64,000 nt of DNA from Defluviimonas aquaemixtae. Its GTDB lineage: Bacteria; Pseudomonadota; Alphaproteobacteria; Rhodobacterales; Rhodobacteraceae. Below the pieces are notes generated by a model, which was not told where the DNA came from, ran no database searches, and saw only the letters and a program-made list of their open reading frames with translations. The stretch's first letter is position 1, and each line of letters starts with the position of its first letter. The stretch covers positions 1,488,001 through 1,552,000 of the forward strand of contig NZ_OMOQ01000001.1 of the NCBI RefSeq assembly GCF_900302475.1, given 5' to 3'. Shown here one piece after another: positions 44,457 to 52,866 of the stretch. The translations under genes and the position numbers were made by a program.

Positions 44457-45566
44457 TCAACCCTCAATCTCACTCTTTTGATACGCCGCTGCGTCAAGCC
44501 AGGCGGGATTGATCTCGACCCCCCACCCGGGGCCGTCCGGAATGCAGAGCTTTCCGTCGTGCACGGCAAAGGGATCGCCCAGGAACAGGTTCTGCTGCCA
44601 AGGATAGTAGTCCGCACCCTCAATGGAAAACTCCAAGTACTTCCCGGCATTCGGGATCGCGCCCAGAAGATGCATGGTGCAGATCGTCACCAGTGACAGG
44701 TTGGCGCTGTGCGGCGTACAGGATAGGCCCGCCTTGGCCGCCATCCTCGCGACGAGCAGCGTGCGCGCGATCCCGCCCATATACATCACGTCCGGCTGGA
44801 CGATATCGACCGCGCGCATCTCGATCATGCGCGCCCATGTCGCAAGGTCCCAGTCCTGCTCGCCGCCGGTGACGTCGATGTCGAGCGCGTCCGTAACCTC
44901 TTTCGTCTGAGCAAGCTCCCAGTACGGACAGGGCTCTTCATAATGCGACACACCCTCGGCCTCGAGAAGGCGACCCACCTCGATCGCGCGAGCTGGCGAA
45001 AAGCCTGAATTTGCATCGACGAGCTTCGCCACCCCATCCCCGAGCGCCCGGGCGACGGTTGGGACGACCGCCTCTGTCCGGCCCGGCCATTCGTCCACGT
45101 CGCGGCCGCACTCCGCGCCGACGCGCCACTTGAAGGCGTCAAATCCCTGCTCGTCGCGCAACCGGCAGAGCCGGGCCGCTTCGTCCTCGGGGGTAATGTC
45201 GCGCTTCATCGACGACGCGTAGGCCCTGATTGCACACGGCTCACCGTCCAGCAATTCAACGACGGGCCTGCCCACTCGCCGTCCCTTCATGTCCCAAAGC
45301 GCGGTGTCGAGCCCGGCGAGCGCTCTGCAGCGGTACGAGCCGGGAAACTTGTGCTCCTTCTCCTCGATCCGCTGGACGAGACCAAAGATGTCGTCCGTCG
45401 CCTGCCCAAGCGCATGCGGCGCGACCTGGCGGTGAAAGACCTGCGCCGTGATGTCGGCGTTGTAGGTGGAGCACTGCCCCCAACCTGTGGCGCCGCCATC
45501 CGTCGTGGCCCGGACAAAGCAGACGAACTCATTCGAGAAAGTCTCGAGACGGGAGATATTGCCCAT
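44457..45566 (-). CDS. Enolase-superfamily enzyme (mandelate racemase/muconate lactonizing type)
   Basis: The 369-residue product has the two-domain MR/MLE fold. N-terminal cap features include [11 protein letters not shown] and [20 protein letters not shown]. In the barrel, FKWR occupies the KxK/KxH position, metal ligands are Asp in KLVDANSGF, Glu in YEEPCPYWE and Glu in VTGGEQDWD, and an Asp-His pair is likely from [10 protein letters not shown] and SCTPHSANL. This suggests MR-like proton abstraction and a dehydratase or racemase on a hydroxy acid, but the specificity is open. The start is uncertain: 45566 ([10 protein letters not shown]) fits the domain, and 45611 is an alternative. First gene of the ABC operon, divergent from a LysR-type regulator. 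Confidence 0.88.
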   Translation of the reverse strand: MGNISRLETFSNEFVCFVRATTDGGATGWGQCSTYNADITAQVFHRQVAPHALGQATDDIFGLVQRIEEKEHKFPGSYRCRALAGLDTALWDMKGRRVGRPVVELLDGEPCAIRAYASSMKRDITPEDEAARLCRLRDEQGFDAFKWRVGAECGRDVDEWPGRTEAVVPTVARALGDGVAKLVDANSGFSPARAIEVGRLLEAEGVSHYEEPCPYWELAQTKEVTDALDIDVTGGEQDWDLATWARMIEMRAVDIVQPDVMYMGGIARTLLVARMAAKAGLSCTPHSANLSLVTICTMHLLGAIPNAGKYLEFSIEGADYYPWQQNLFLGDPFAVHDGKLCIPDGPGWGVEINPAWLDAAAYQKSEIEG

Positions 45567-46220
45567 CAGGAATGGTTCCCCAGCGGATTTGTCATTCTTG
45601 TTGCTTGTCATCCCCGGCCGGCGCCCGACCATGGTCGACTATGGCGCGCGGTCGCCCGGCAAGGAACCCAAAAACGACATATCATGAACTGCGTACGACA
45701 TTTTTCACGCCCGTTGTTGACTGACCAATCAATTAAGCGAAAACGCCCAAGACGCGTGCCGCAGGCGAGGAGAGCATCGCGATCGTCTCGCCCCCCTACT
45801 TCGAGACGTGTTTCAAAGCCGGCAAGTACCGGGCCCGGATCGCCACCCGCCTTGTCGCTGAACGCAGTGGTCCGACCTGGCACCTGCAGCTATGGGAAAA
45901 CCACGAAAGCAACGTGATCGGCGTCGTCGCGCGCTCCATCAGCAGGATCGTGGCCTCGCGCCCCATTCGACCCAGAATTTCCGCGGGCCGCATGGTCCCC
46001 TTTTCTCCGTTCCCGGGCCGCCGGCCTATTGGCGAAGTGCTCTCACAGGAAGAACCCTTCAAGGCGTGTGGCGGAAGAACCGGCATGGGTTTTCAGTCTT
46101 TCGTGACGCACGCCTCTTCAGTGCCGGGTTTGACCGGCCCCGCTCACGCAGTGCTTGACCGGCATCGGTAACAGGTTCATTTTTTTGAAATACAATGCCG
46201 CGTTGGAGGCTCTCCGGTTC
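45567..46220. other. 654-bp divergent region, no supportable gene
   Basis: This stretch separates the enolase gene and the lysR-type gene and must hold both promoters. Plus-strand codons from 45737 to 46171 are open and partly gene-like in composition (for example IVSPPYFETCFKAGKYRARI at about 45782) but have no start codon near their beginning, so a decayed gene is possible. TTGACT at 45717-45722 could be a -35 box. I see no RNA gene or repeat. Confidence 0.45.
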
Positions 46221-47186
46221 ATGTTGGGCAAAGGCATCACGCTCAGAGCGCTCGAGCTTTTCGAGACGATTGCGCAGACCGGAACTGTGGCCGAGGCCGC
46301 GCGGCGAATGAAAATGAGCCTGCCCGCCGCCTCTCAGCAGCTCTCCAACCTTGAAACGGCGATTGGGTGCACGTTGTTCGATCGTGCCCATCGTCCGCTC
46401 AAGCTCACGGCCGCTGGTCGCGTCTTCCTGTTTCGTGCACGCGAAGCACTAAGCCAGATCCGGCAGGCACAGACCGAACTGACGGTGCTCGACATCTCGC
46501 ATCTGAAAAGCCTGCGGCTTGGAATGATCGACGATTTCGACAGCCAGATCACGCCCGACCTCGTGGTCGCGCTGGCCAAGAACCTAAAGAATTGCGAGTT
46601 CCGGCTCACGACCGCGCCAAGCCACGAAGCGATTGAAATGCTGGTCAGCCGCGCGCTAGACGTGGCCGTGGCCGCCCGTCCGCAGGATGCGGTGCCCGGC
46701 ATGCGGGAATACGGGCTCTTGCGCGATCCCTACGTGCTTGCCGTGCCGAAGGGATTCGCGCTTCCCCGCCGCCGCGAACTTGATGCGCTCGCGAAGCTGC
46801 CCTTCCTGCGCTACGATCGCGGCACGCTCATGGGGCGCCAGATCGAAGCACATCTCGCACGCCACGATCTTACGCCGCTCGACCGGTTCGAGATCGACAG
46901 CAACCAGTCGATCATGGCGCTTGTCGCCAACGGGACGGGGTTTTCGATCACCACTCCGCTCGCACTCTTGCGGGCGCGGATCTTCCTCGACCAGGTCGAT
47001 CTGCATCCCCTGCCATTGGCCGCGATGTCGCGCACGATCTCGCTGTTCGCGCCGACTGACCAGGCGGGCGACAGCGCCGCCGAAATCGCGCGCACGCTGC
47101 GCACGATAATGACGACGCGTCTTGTCGGGCCCGCCAAGGACCTCGCCCCATGGCTGGGCGATGCCTTTGTTGTGTTTCCGTCGTAG
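46221..47186 (+). CDS. LysR-family transcriptional regulator
   Basis: The 321-residue product has an N-terminal winged HTH (ITLRALELFETIAQTGTVAE, then AARRMKMSLPAASQQLSNLE) and a LysR substrate-binding domain (residues 95-300, with LRLGMIDDFDSQITPDLV as its first strand and helix). ATG 46221 with GGAGG upstream is chosen; the frame is open to 46155 but the extra residues do not fit the family start. It is divergent from the enolase-ABC operon, the standard layout for a LysR regulator and its target, so control of that operon by its substrate is likely but unproven. It converges with soeC across 62 bp. Confidence 0.92.
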   Translation: MLGKGITLRALELFETIAQTGTVAEAARRMKMSLPAASQQLSNLETAIGCTLFDRAHRPLKLTAAGRVFLFRAREALSQIRQAQTELTVLDISHLKSLRLGMIDDFDSQITPDLVVALAKNLKNCEFRLTTAPSHEAIEMLVSRALDVAVAARPQDAVPGMREYGLLRDPYVLAVPKGFALPRRRELDALAKLPFLRYDRGTLMGRQIEAHLARHDLTPLDRFEIDSNQSIMALVANGTGFSITTPLALLRARIFLDQVDLHPLPLAAMSRTISLFAPTDQAGDSAAEIARTLRTIMTTRLVGPAKDLAPWLGDAFVVFPS

Positions 47187-47248
47187 GGCGAGTCGCCGCC
47201 CCGGGGCACAGACTATCCTGCTCAGACCTTGGCAAACCCGCGCCGGGA

Positions 47249-48124
47249 TCAGCGCCGCCCGTAATAGAGCCCGACGACGTGCTCCGCTTCCGCGAAGAAA
47301 AGCCAGCGCGCGGCGAAGGCTCCAACGACATGCAGCGCGGCTGCGAGCGCAGTGAAGACAAGACCACCAGGCAGAAACAGGAGAACAAGCGCAGGCAGCG
47401 CCGAGGCAAACGCAAGCGCCACAACGCGCAACCGCGCCGCGTGCTTACGCCCAACAACATGGATCATCTCGCGCAAGAGATAGTTCGACGCGGTATGGGC
47501 CGGAGCGAATTCGCGCACATCACCGATCCGCCCTAACCCGGTCGCCGAGCCGAGAGTCGTGCCTTCCGCTTGGAACCGCTCGTCGCCCAGCCGGAAGGCC
47601 GCCCAAAGCAAGAGCCCGAGAAGAAGTGCCAGCCCTCCGGCAAGCGCCCGCTGCCCGCTCAGGATCGCGCCGCCGGTCAGCGCGAAGGCGAAGAATACCG
47701 CTGGCGTCGTCCAGTGGCTCCAGCGCGGCACGGTGCGAAGCTGCGCGTAAATCATCGACGTCGCTCCGATCGTCGCGAGGCAGGCCAGCGCGCCCAACGC
47801 GCCGAACACGGGCGGCAACCCGCCGCCCAAGACCGCCGCCAGCGCGACGGGCGCAAGCAGCAAGAGCGCGCCGGCGGACGCCCAGGCCTCGCGGCTGAGC
47901 CAGCTTGTCCGCCACTGGGAGAAGGCCATGAGCGCGCGCTGCGGATTGCCGAGATGAAAGGCCGAGGCAAGAAGCCCGATGACTGCGAGCGCGTAGCCAA
48001 GTCCCCAAAGGAGGAAGGCCGCCGCTCCGTAGACCTCCGCAGCCCCGAGGCCGAGGAAAGCCAGAAGCCCGAACCCCGCGCCCGACAGGACGGTGAAGAC
48101 GATGACCGAAGGGGCAGGATGCAT
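47249..48124 (-). CDS. soeC: Sulfite dehydrogenase membrane anchor SoeC (DmsC/NrfD-like)
   Basis: The 291-residue product is an all-helical membrane protein of the DmsC family with about eight hydrophobic segments, beginning MHPAPSVIVFTVLSGAGFG and including ASAFHLGNPQRALMAFSQWR, which is conserved in DmsC/SoeC anchors. It should pass electrons from SoeAB to the quinone pool and fix the complex to the cytoplasmic face. Its start overlaps the soeB stop (TGATG at 48124). Placement after xsc, pta and ackA supports SoeC rather than a DMSO reductase anchor. Confidence 0.87.
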   Translation of the reverse strand: MHPAPSVIVFTVLSGAGFGLLAFLGLGAAEVYGAAAFLLWGLGYALAVIGLLASAFHLGNPQRALMAFSQWRTSWLSREAWASAGALLLLAPVALAAVLGGGLPPVFGALGALACLATIGATSMIYAQLRTVPRWSHWTTPAVFFAFALTGGAILSGQRALAGGLALLLGLLLWAAFRLGDERFQAEGTTLGSATGLGRIGDVREFAPAHTASNYLLREMIHVVGRKHAARLRVVALAFASALPALVLLFLPGGLVFTALAAALHVVGAFAARWLFFAEAEHVVGLYYGRR

Positions 48125-48861
48125 CAGAACCTCTCGAGAAGCCGGTCGAGCCAGCCCGCGAAGCCGGTCGACTCCACGTCGAGAAGCGGAGCGAGTACAG
48201 AGACTTCGTCGGGTGCCCCCTTCTTTCTCGGCGGCAGATACTTGTTGACCGGCCGGGTCTCCATCTCGGGCATCAGATCATATCCGCCCCGTTCGGCAAC
48301 CAGCCGGCTCACGTCGCTCTCCGGATCGCCGAGGTCGCCGAAATGCCGGGCGCCTGTCGGGCAGGTTTTCACGCAGGCGGGCTGGCGATCCTCTTCGGGC
48401 AGGTTCTCGTTGTATATCCGGTCGACGCACAGTGTGCATTTCTTCATCACGCCCGCCGCCTGATCGAGCTCCCGCGCGCCGTAAGGACAGGCCCAGGCGC
48501 AGAGGCCGCAACCGATGCAGGCATCCTCGTTCACCAGGACGATCCCGTCCTCGGCGCGCTTGTAGGAGGCGCCAGTGGGGCAGACCGTGACGCAAGGCGC
48601 GTCTTCGCAGTGCAGGCAGGATCGGGGAAAGTTGACGATCTGCGCCGGGCCTGACTCGGGCTGAACCTCGTAGCTGTGAACGCGGTTGAGGAAAGCGCCG
48701 GAAGGCTCTGATCCGTAAGCGTTCTGATCCGACAGAGGCACGCCGTAACCCTGATCGTTCCAGCCCTTGCAGGCGGTCACACAGGCATGGCAGCCAACGC
48801 AGGTGTCGAGGTCAATGACGAGACCGAGTTTCTTGGCGGAGGGCGGCGGAAGTGCGGTCAT
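48124..48861 (-). CDS. soeB: Sulfite dehydrogenase iron-sulfur subunit SoeB
   Basis: The 245-residue product binds four [4Fe-4S] clusters: CVGCHACVTACKGW, CLHCEDAPCVTVCP, CIGCGLCAWACPYG and CTLCVDRI with ACVKTCPTG supply sixteen cysteines in the DmsB pattern. It links the molybdenum subunit to the membrane anchor. It overlaps soeA by ATGA (48858-48861) and soeC by TGATG, so the three subunits are made together. It has no signal sequence, in keeping with a cytoplasmic-side enzyme. Confidence 0.92.
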   Translation of the reverse strand: MTALPPPSAKKLGLVIDLDTCVGCHACVTACKGWNDQGYGVPLSDQNAYGSEPSGAFLNRVHSYEVQPESGPAQIVNFPRSCLHCEDAPCVTVCPTGASYKRAEDGIVLVNEDACIGCGLCAWACPYGARELDQAAGVMKKCTLCVDRIYNENLPEEDRQPACVKTCPTGARHFGDLGDPESDVSRLVAERGGYDLMPEMETRPVNKYLPPRKKGAPDEVSVLAPLLDVESTGFAGWLDRLLERF

Positions 48862-51644
48862 GGCCGGTTCCTCCGGGCGGGCGGCACTGGCGACGGGATC
48901 GCTTCGAAGGCAGGCAAAGCTTCGTCGGGCGGATCGGCCTTCTCGATCCTCACCCTGAGGTCGAACCAGGCGGCCTGACCGGTGATCGGATCGGAGTTCG
49001 ACCAGCGCAGGCCGTCGCCCTTCTCGGGTAGAAGTTCGTGGATCAAGTGATTGAGAAGAAATGCCTTCGTTGCCTCGGGCGCGTCAGGATCGAGCGCCCA
49101 GGCCCCTTTCCGCTTGCCAATCGCGTTCCAGGTCCAGATCGTGTTGTCGTTGAGCGCAGCCATATGCGCGACCGGCACCACGATCTCGCCGGTAGGCGAA
49201 GTCACGCGCGCCCAGTCGCCGTCATTGAAATCCTGCTCGTTCCAGATCTTCGTCGGCACATAAAGCGGGTTCACCCCGTGTATCTGCCTCAGCCAGGCGT
49301 TCTGCGAGCCCCAGGAATGGTACATCGCCATCGGTCTTTGCGTGAGCGCGTGAACGGAATAGTCTGCTCCAGCCTCATCGCTGAAAGGCTCGTACCAGAT
49401 CGGCAGCGGGTCCATCCTCCGCTTCAGCCGTTCACGCAGGTGATCGGGCGGTTGTCGCTCGCCGTGCCCCTCGGCAGCCAGCCGAAACTTCTGCAGTGGC
49501 TCGGACCAGAGCGAGAAGAGATAGGGCTGCGGCTTGTCGTAGAACCCCATCGAGACGGCCCAGTCCTGGTAGGCGGCGTTCCAGGGCTTGAAGAAGGTGG
49601 CCTCGTCCGGGATATGTTCCACGCAGAACCCGCCATTGTCGATGTAACGCCGAAGCTGGTCCGGGTTCGGCGCGCCGCGCCCGGTCTGGTCACCAGTGCC
49701 GCGCCAGCCCATCAGCGGGCCGACGCCTGGGCGGCGCTCATGTTTGACCATGTAATCGGCGTAGTCCCGGTACTTTGCGCGGCCTTCCTCGTCCACGAAC
49801 CCGGGCAGTTGCAGCCGGTTTGCAAGCTCGACCAGAACCGACTGAAAGCCCCGCACCTCCCGATCCGGTTCCACCACCGGCCAGCGGATGGCGTCGGCCG
49901 CCGCCTCGGCCTCGCAGATCGGCCGGTCAAGAAGCGAGATGCAGTCGTGGCGTTCCAGATAGGTGGTATCGGGCAGGATCAGGTCGGCGTAGGTCACCAT
50001 TTCCGAAGCGTAGGCGTCGGAATAGATGATGCGGGGGACCTTGTATTCGCCGTTTTCGTCCGTGTCGGTCAGCATCTTCATGACCGCGCCAGTGTTCATG
50101 GACGAGTTCCAGGACATGTTCGCCATGTAGAGCAGGAGCGTATCGATCTTGTAGGGATCGCCTGCGTGGGCGTTCGGGATGACCATATGCATGAGCCCGT
50201 GCACCGAAAGCGGGTTCTCCCAAGTGAAACCCTTGTCGATGCGGGCCGGGCTGCCGTCCTCTTTCAGCGCGAGATGCTCAGGCCCCTGAACGAAGCCCAG
50301 ATGCGGACCATTGAGCGGCTTGCCGGGTACATAGGCGCAATGCGGCGTTGGATGGGCCTCGATAGGCTTCGGATATGGCGGCTTGAAGCGGAACCCGCCG
50401 GGCACTTCAACCGAGCCGATGAGGATTTGCAGGAGGTGCAGCGCTCGGGCAGTCTGAAAGCCGTTCGAATGGGCCGAGATACCGCGCATCGCGTGGAAGG
50501 CGACTGGGCGGCCGATCATCTTCTCGTGCCGTTCGCCACGGAAATCGGTCCAGGTTTGCTCAATCACGACCGGTTGGTCGAAGGCCGCGCGGGCGATCTC
50601 GGCGGCGAGGCCCTTGATGCGGGAGGCCGGTATTCCGGTGCGCTCTGCCACCGCCTCGGGCGCGTAGTCGTCCGAGAGGTAACGCTCGGCAAGATGCTGA
50701 AAAACCGTACGGCAGCCTTCATGGCTCGCGCCCAGATCGGGCTTCACGGCCTTGCGGTCGAATGGCGTGGGTTTGCCCGTCCTCCGGTCGATGACCAGAA
50801 GCTTTCCGTCTTCGTCCCGGAGGAGAAGCCCCTTCCCCGGTCCCTCCGTCTCGTCCACGAGGCAGGGCGCGTTGGTCCAGCGCGCGAGGTAGTCGAGGTC
50901 GATTTTCCCGGCCTGCAGAAGTTCGTGAACGAGGGAGAGGATCAGGAGGCCGTCCGTACCCGGCGTGATCCCGTACCAGTCGTCGGCGACACCGTTGTAT
51001 CCGGTGCGGATCGGGTTCACGCCGATCATCCGCGCGCCGCGTTTCTTCAGCTTTCCGATGCCGATCTTGATCGGGTTCGAGTCATGATCCTCGGCCACGC
51101 CAAAGAGGATGAACAACTTCGCGCGGTCCCAGTCCGGCTGACCGAATTCCCAAAACGCGCCGCCCATCGTGTAGATGCCGGCCGCCGCCATGTTGACAGA
51201 GCAGAAGCCGCCATGAGCCGCGTAGTTCGGCGTTCCGAAACCCTGGGCCCAGAAGCTGGTGAACGACTGCGACTGGTCGCGGCCGGTGAAGAAGGCGAGT
51301 TTCTCGGGGGCACGATCGCGAAGGGGTTTCAGCCACTCGACGGCGGTCTGTAGCGCCTCTTCCCAGCTGATCTCCTTGAACGCGCCGGAACCGCGCGGAC
51401 CGACGCGCTTCAGGGGCGCGCGGAGCCGCGAAGGCGCGGTCACCTGCATGATGCCGGATGCCCCCTTGGCGCACAGCACGCCCTTGTTGACCGGGTGGTC
51501 TCGGTTGCCCTCGATATAGCTGACGTTGCCGGATTTCAGGTGCACGTTGATCCCGCAGCGGCAGGCGCACATGTAGCACGTCGTCCTCCGCACTTCGTCG
51601 GAGACCTTGGGAGATGTGTCCAGTGTCGGCTGCTGATAGCCCAT
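48858..51644 (-). CDS. soeA: Sulfite dehydrogenase molybdopterin subunit SoeA
   Basis: The 928-residue product is a molybdopterin oxidoreductase with an N-terminal [4Fe-4S] motif (CYMCACRCGI, then GVLCAKG) and a long catalytic body. HGGFCSVNMAAAG may hold the Mo-ligand Cys. It lacks a Tat signal, unlike DmsA and most periplasmic members, so it should face the cytoplasm where Xsc releases sulfite. SoeABC oxidises sulfite to sulfate and feeds electrons to quinone. ATG 51644 with AGGAAA upstream is chosen; the frame is open only 8 codons further. A 20-bp palindrome lies 24-43 bp upstream. Position in the taurine cluster supports the sulfite role; family sequence alone would allow other anions. 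Confidence 0.9.
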   Translation of the reverse strand: MGYQQPTLDTSPKVSDEVRRTTCYMCACRCGINVHLKSGNVSYIEGNRDHPVNKGVLCAKGASGIMQVTAPSRLRAPLKRVGPRGSGAFKEISWEEALQTAVEWLKPLRDRAPEKLAFFTGRDQSQSFTSFWAQGFGTPNYAAHGGFCSVNMAAAGIYTMGGAFWEFGQPDWDRAKLFILFGVAEDHDSNPIKIGIGKLKKRGARMIGVNPIRTGYNGVADDWYGITPGTDGLLILSLVHELLQAGKIDLDYLARWTNAPCLVDETEGPGKGLLLRDEDGKLLVIDRRTGKPTPFDRKAVKPDLGASHEGCRTVFQHLAERYLSDDYAPEAVAERTGIPASRIKGLAAEIARAAFDQPVVIEQTWTDFRGERHEKMIGRPVAFHAMRGISAHSNGFQTARALHLLQILIGSVEVPGGFRFKPPYPKPIEAHPTPHCAYVPGKPLNGPHLGFVQGPEHLALKEDGSPARIDKGFTWENPLSVHGLMHMVIPNAHAGDPYKIDTLLLYMANMSWNSSMNTGAVMKMLTDTDENGEYKVPRIIYSDAYASEMVTYADLILPDTTYLERHDCISLLDRPICEAEAAADAIRWPVVEPDREVRGFQSVLVELANRLQLPGFVDEEGRAKYRDYADYMVKHERRPGVGPLMGWRGTGDQTGRGAPNPDQLRRYIDNGGFCVEHIPDEATFFKPWNAAYQDWAVSMGFYDKPQPYLFSLWSEPLQKFRLAAEGHGERQPPDHLRERLKRRMDPLPIWYEPFSDEAGADYSVHALTQRPMAMYHSWGSQNAWLRQIHGVNPLYVPTKIWNEQDFNDGDWARVTSPTGEIVVPVAHMAALNDNTIWTWNAIGKRKGAWALDPDAPEATKAFLLNHLIHELLPEKGDGLRWSNSDPITGQAAWFDLRVRIEKADPPDEALPAFEAIPSPVPPARRNRP

Positions 51645-51667
51645 TTCGTTTCCTAATCCTGCCCGCA

Positions 51668-51687
51668 ATCGGAACGTTCGTTCCGAT
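51668..51687. promoter_or_regulatory. 20-bp palindromic operator-like site upstream of soeA
   Basis: ATCGGAACGTTCGTTCCGAT has 9-bp perfect arms around a central TT, 24-43 bp before the soeA start. The GGAACGnnCGTTCC pattern resembles TetR-family operators. No T-run follows, so a terminator of ackA is less likely. No TetR-type gene is in the window. Confidence 0.6.
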
Positions 51688-51726
51688 ATGCTCGCATTGC
51701 AAGTCGTATGTACTGATCGGACCGCA

Positions 51727-52866
51727 TCAGCACACGCCCTGCCCCAGAACGTTCAGAACCTCGCCCGCTATGTGGCGTTCCTCTTCGGCGGGGACGATCA
51801 GGATCGGGACCGCCGATCCACCCACCTCTAGCCGCGTCGTCCGGGCCTCATTCGCGTCCTGGTCGAGCGCGGCGCCCAGAAAGCTCAACCCCTGGCAGAT
51901 CCGCGCCCGGACTTCCGCATCGTTTTCGCCGATACCGCCGGTGAAGGCGATGCAGTCGAGCCCGCCCATCGCCGCTATCATGGAGCCCGAGTGCCGCACT
52001 GCCCAGTAGCAGAAGTGATCGATGCCAAAGCGCGCTTCCTCGGTCCCCTCCGCGTGCAACGCGCGCATGTCCGACGCCCCGCCGAGTCCCTTGAGCCCGC
52101 TTTCGCGATTTAGGATCCGTGCCGCGCCGTCGATCCCGTGATCCTGCGCCATCCTGAGCACGGCGTTGCCGTCGATGGTGCCCGTGCGGGTACCCATCGT
52201 CAGCCCCTCGAGCGGCGAATAGCCCATCGTGGTCGCGACCGACCGGCCGTCGCGGATCGCCGCGAGCGACGCGCCGTTGCCGAGATGCAGGGCCAGCACG
52301 CGTTCCGGCAGGGCCGAGCCGAGCAGCGAGGAAAGCCGCGCCGTCAGGCTCGCATACGAAATGCCGTGAAAGCCGTAGCGGCGGATGCCCTTCGCTTCTT
52401 CGCCAGCAGGCAGCGCGTAGCGTTGCGCGACTTCGGGGTTGGTCGCGTGGAAGGCGGTGTCGAAACAGGCGACCTGCGGCAAGCGGGGCGCAAGACGCCC
52501 GAGCGCACGGATCGGCGCGAGGTTGTGCGGGTTGTGCAAGGGCGCAAGCGGGATGCAAGCCTCGATCGCGGCGAGCACATCGGCATCGACCCGGGCCGGC
52601 CGCGTCAGCGCCCGACCGCCGTGAACGACGCGGTGGCCCGCCGCGCCGAACCGTTCGACCGGATGGCCCGCGTCACGTATCGCCGCGAGAATCAGCGCCA
52701 ACGCCGCGTCGTGGTCGGGCGCGTCGGCCTCCTCGTCGCGCGCCCCGAGCTTCAGCCGCGCCCTGCCGCCGATGCCCGAGACGGCGCCGTCCAGCACCTC
52801 GGTCAGGTCGGATGCGAAGAGCGCGACCTTGATCGACGAGGAGCCGGCATTGACGACGAGGATCAT
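51727..52866 (-). CDS. ackA: Acetate kinase AckA
   Basis: AckA interconverts acetyl phosphate plus ADP and acetate plus ATP. The 379-residue product begins MILVVNAGSSSIKVALF and has VACFDTAFHATNPEVAQRYA, RYGFHGISYASLTARL, LHLGNGASLAAIRDGRSVAT and CIAFTGGIGENDAEVRARIC, all acetate kinase signatures. Its start overlaps the pta stop by ATGA. In this cluster it can draw ATP from acetyl phosphate made by Xsc, beside the Pta route to acetyl-CoA. An 82-bp gap with a palindrome separates it from soeA. Confidence 0.95.
   Translation of the reverse strand: MILVVNAGSSSIKVALFASDLTEVLDGAVSGIGGRARLKLGARDEEADAPDHDAALALILAAIRDAGHPVERFGAAGHRVVHGGRALTRPARVDADVLAAIEACIPLAPLHNPHNLAPIRALGRLAPRLPQVACFDTAFHATNPEVAQRYALPAGEEAKGIRRYGFHGISYASLTARLSSLLGSALPERVLALHLGNGASLAAIRDGRSVATTMGYSPLEGLTMGTRTGTIDGNAVLRMAQDHGIDGAARILNRESGLKGLGGASDMRALHAEGTEEARFGIDHFCYWAVRHSGSMIAAMGGLDCIAFTGGIGENDAEVRARICQGLSFLGAALDQDANEARTTRLEVGGSAVPILIVPAEEERHIAGEVLNVLGQGVC

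Noticed and set aside
45892..46158. 88-codon plus-strand frame in the enolase-lysR gap
   Set aside because: Arg-rich, with no ribosome site and no recognised domain; treated as non-coding or remnant.
47198..47207. GCCCCGGGGC palindrome between lysR and soeC
   Set aside because: A 10-bp GC-only palindrome with no loop or T-run is expected by chance in this DNA.
49038..51353. Open frame of 771 codons on the plus strand, antisense to soeA
   Set aside because: It is rich in Arg, His, Val and Asp with no domain or hydrophobic pattern, and lies wholly over a well-defined molybdopterin subunit; such mirror frames are common in GC-rich genes.
48858..51644. Reading soeA as DMSO or polysulfide reductase
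   Set aside because: There is no Tat signal, and the gene lies in a taurine-xsc cluster that makes cytoplasmic sulfite, so sulfite dehydrogenase is the better call.
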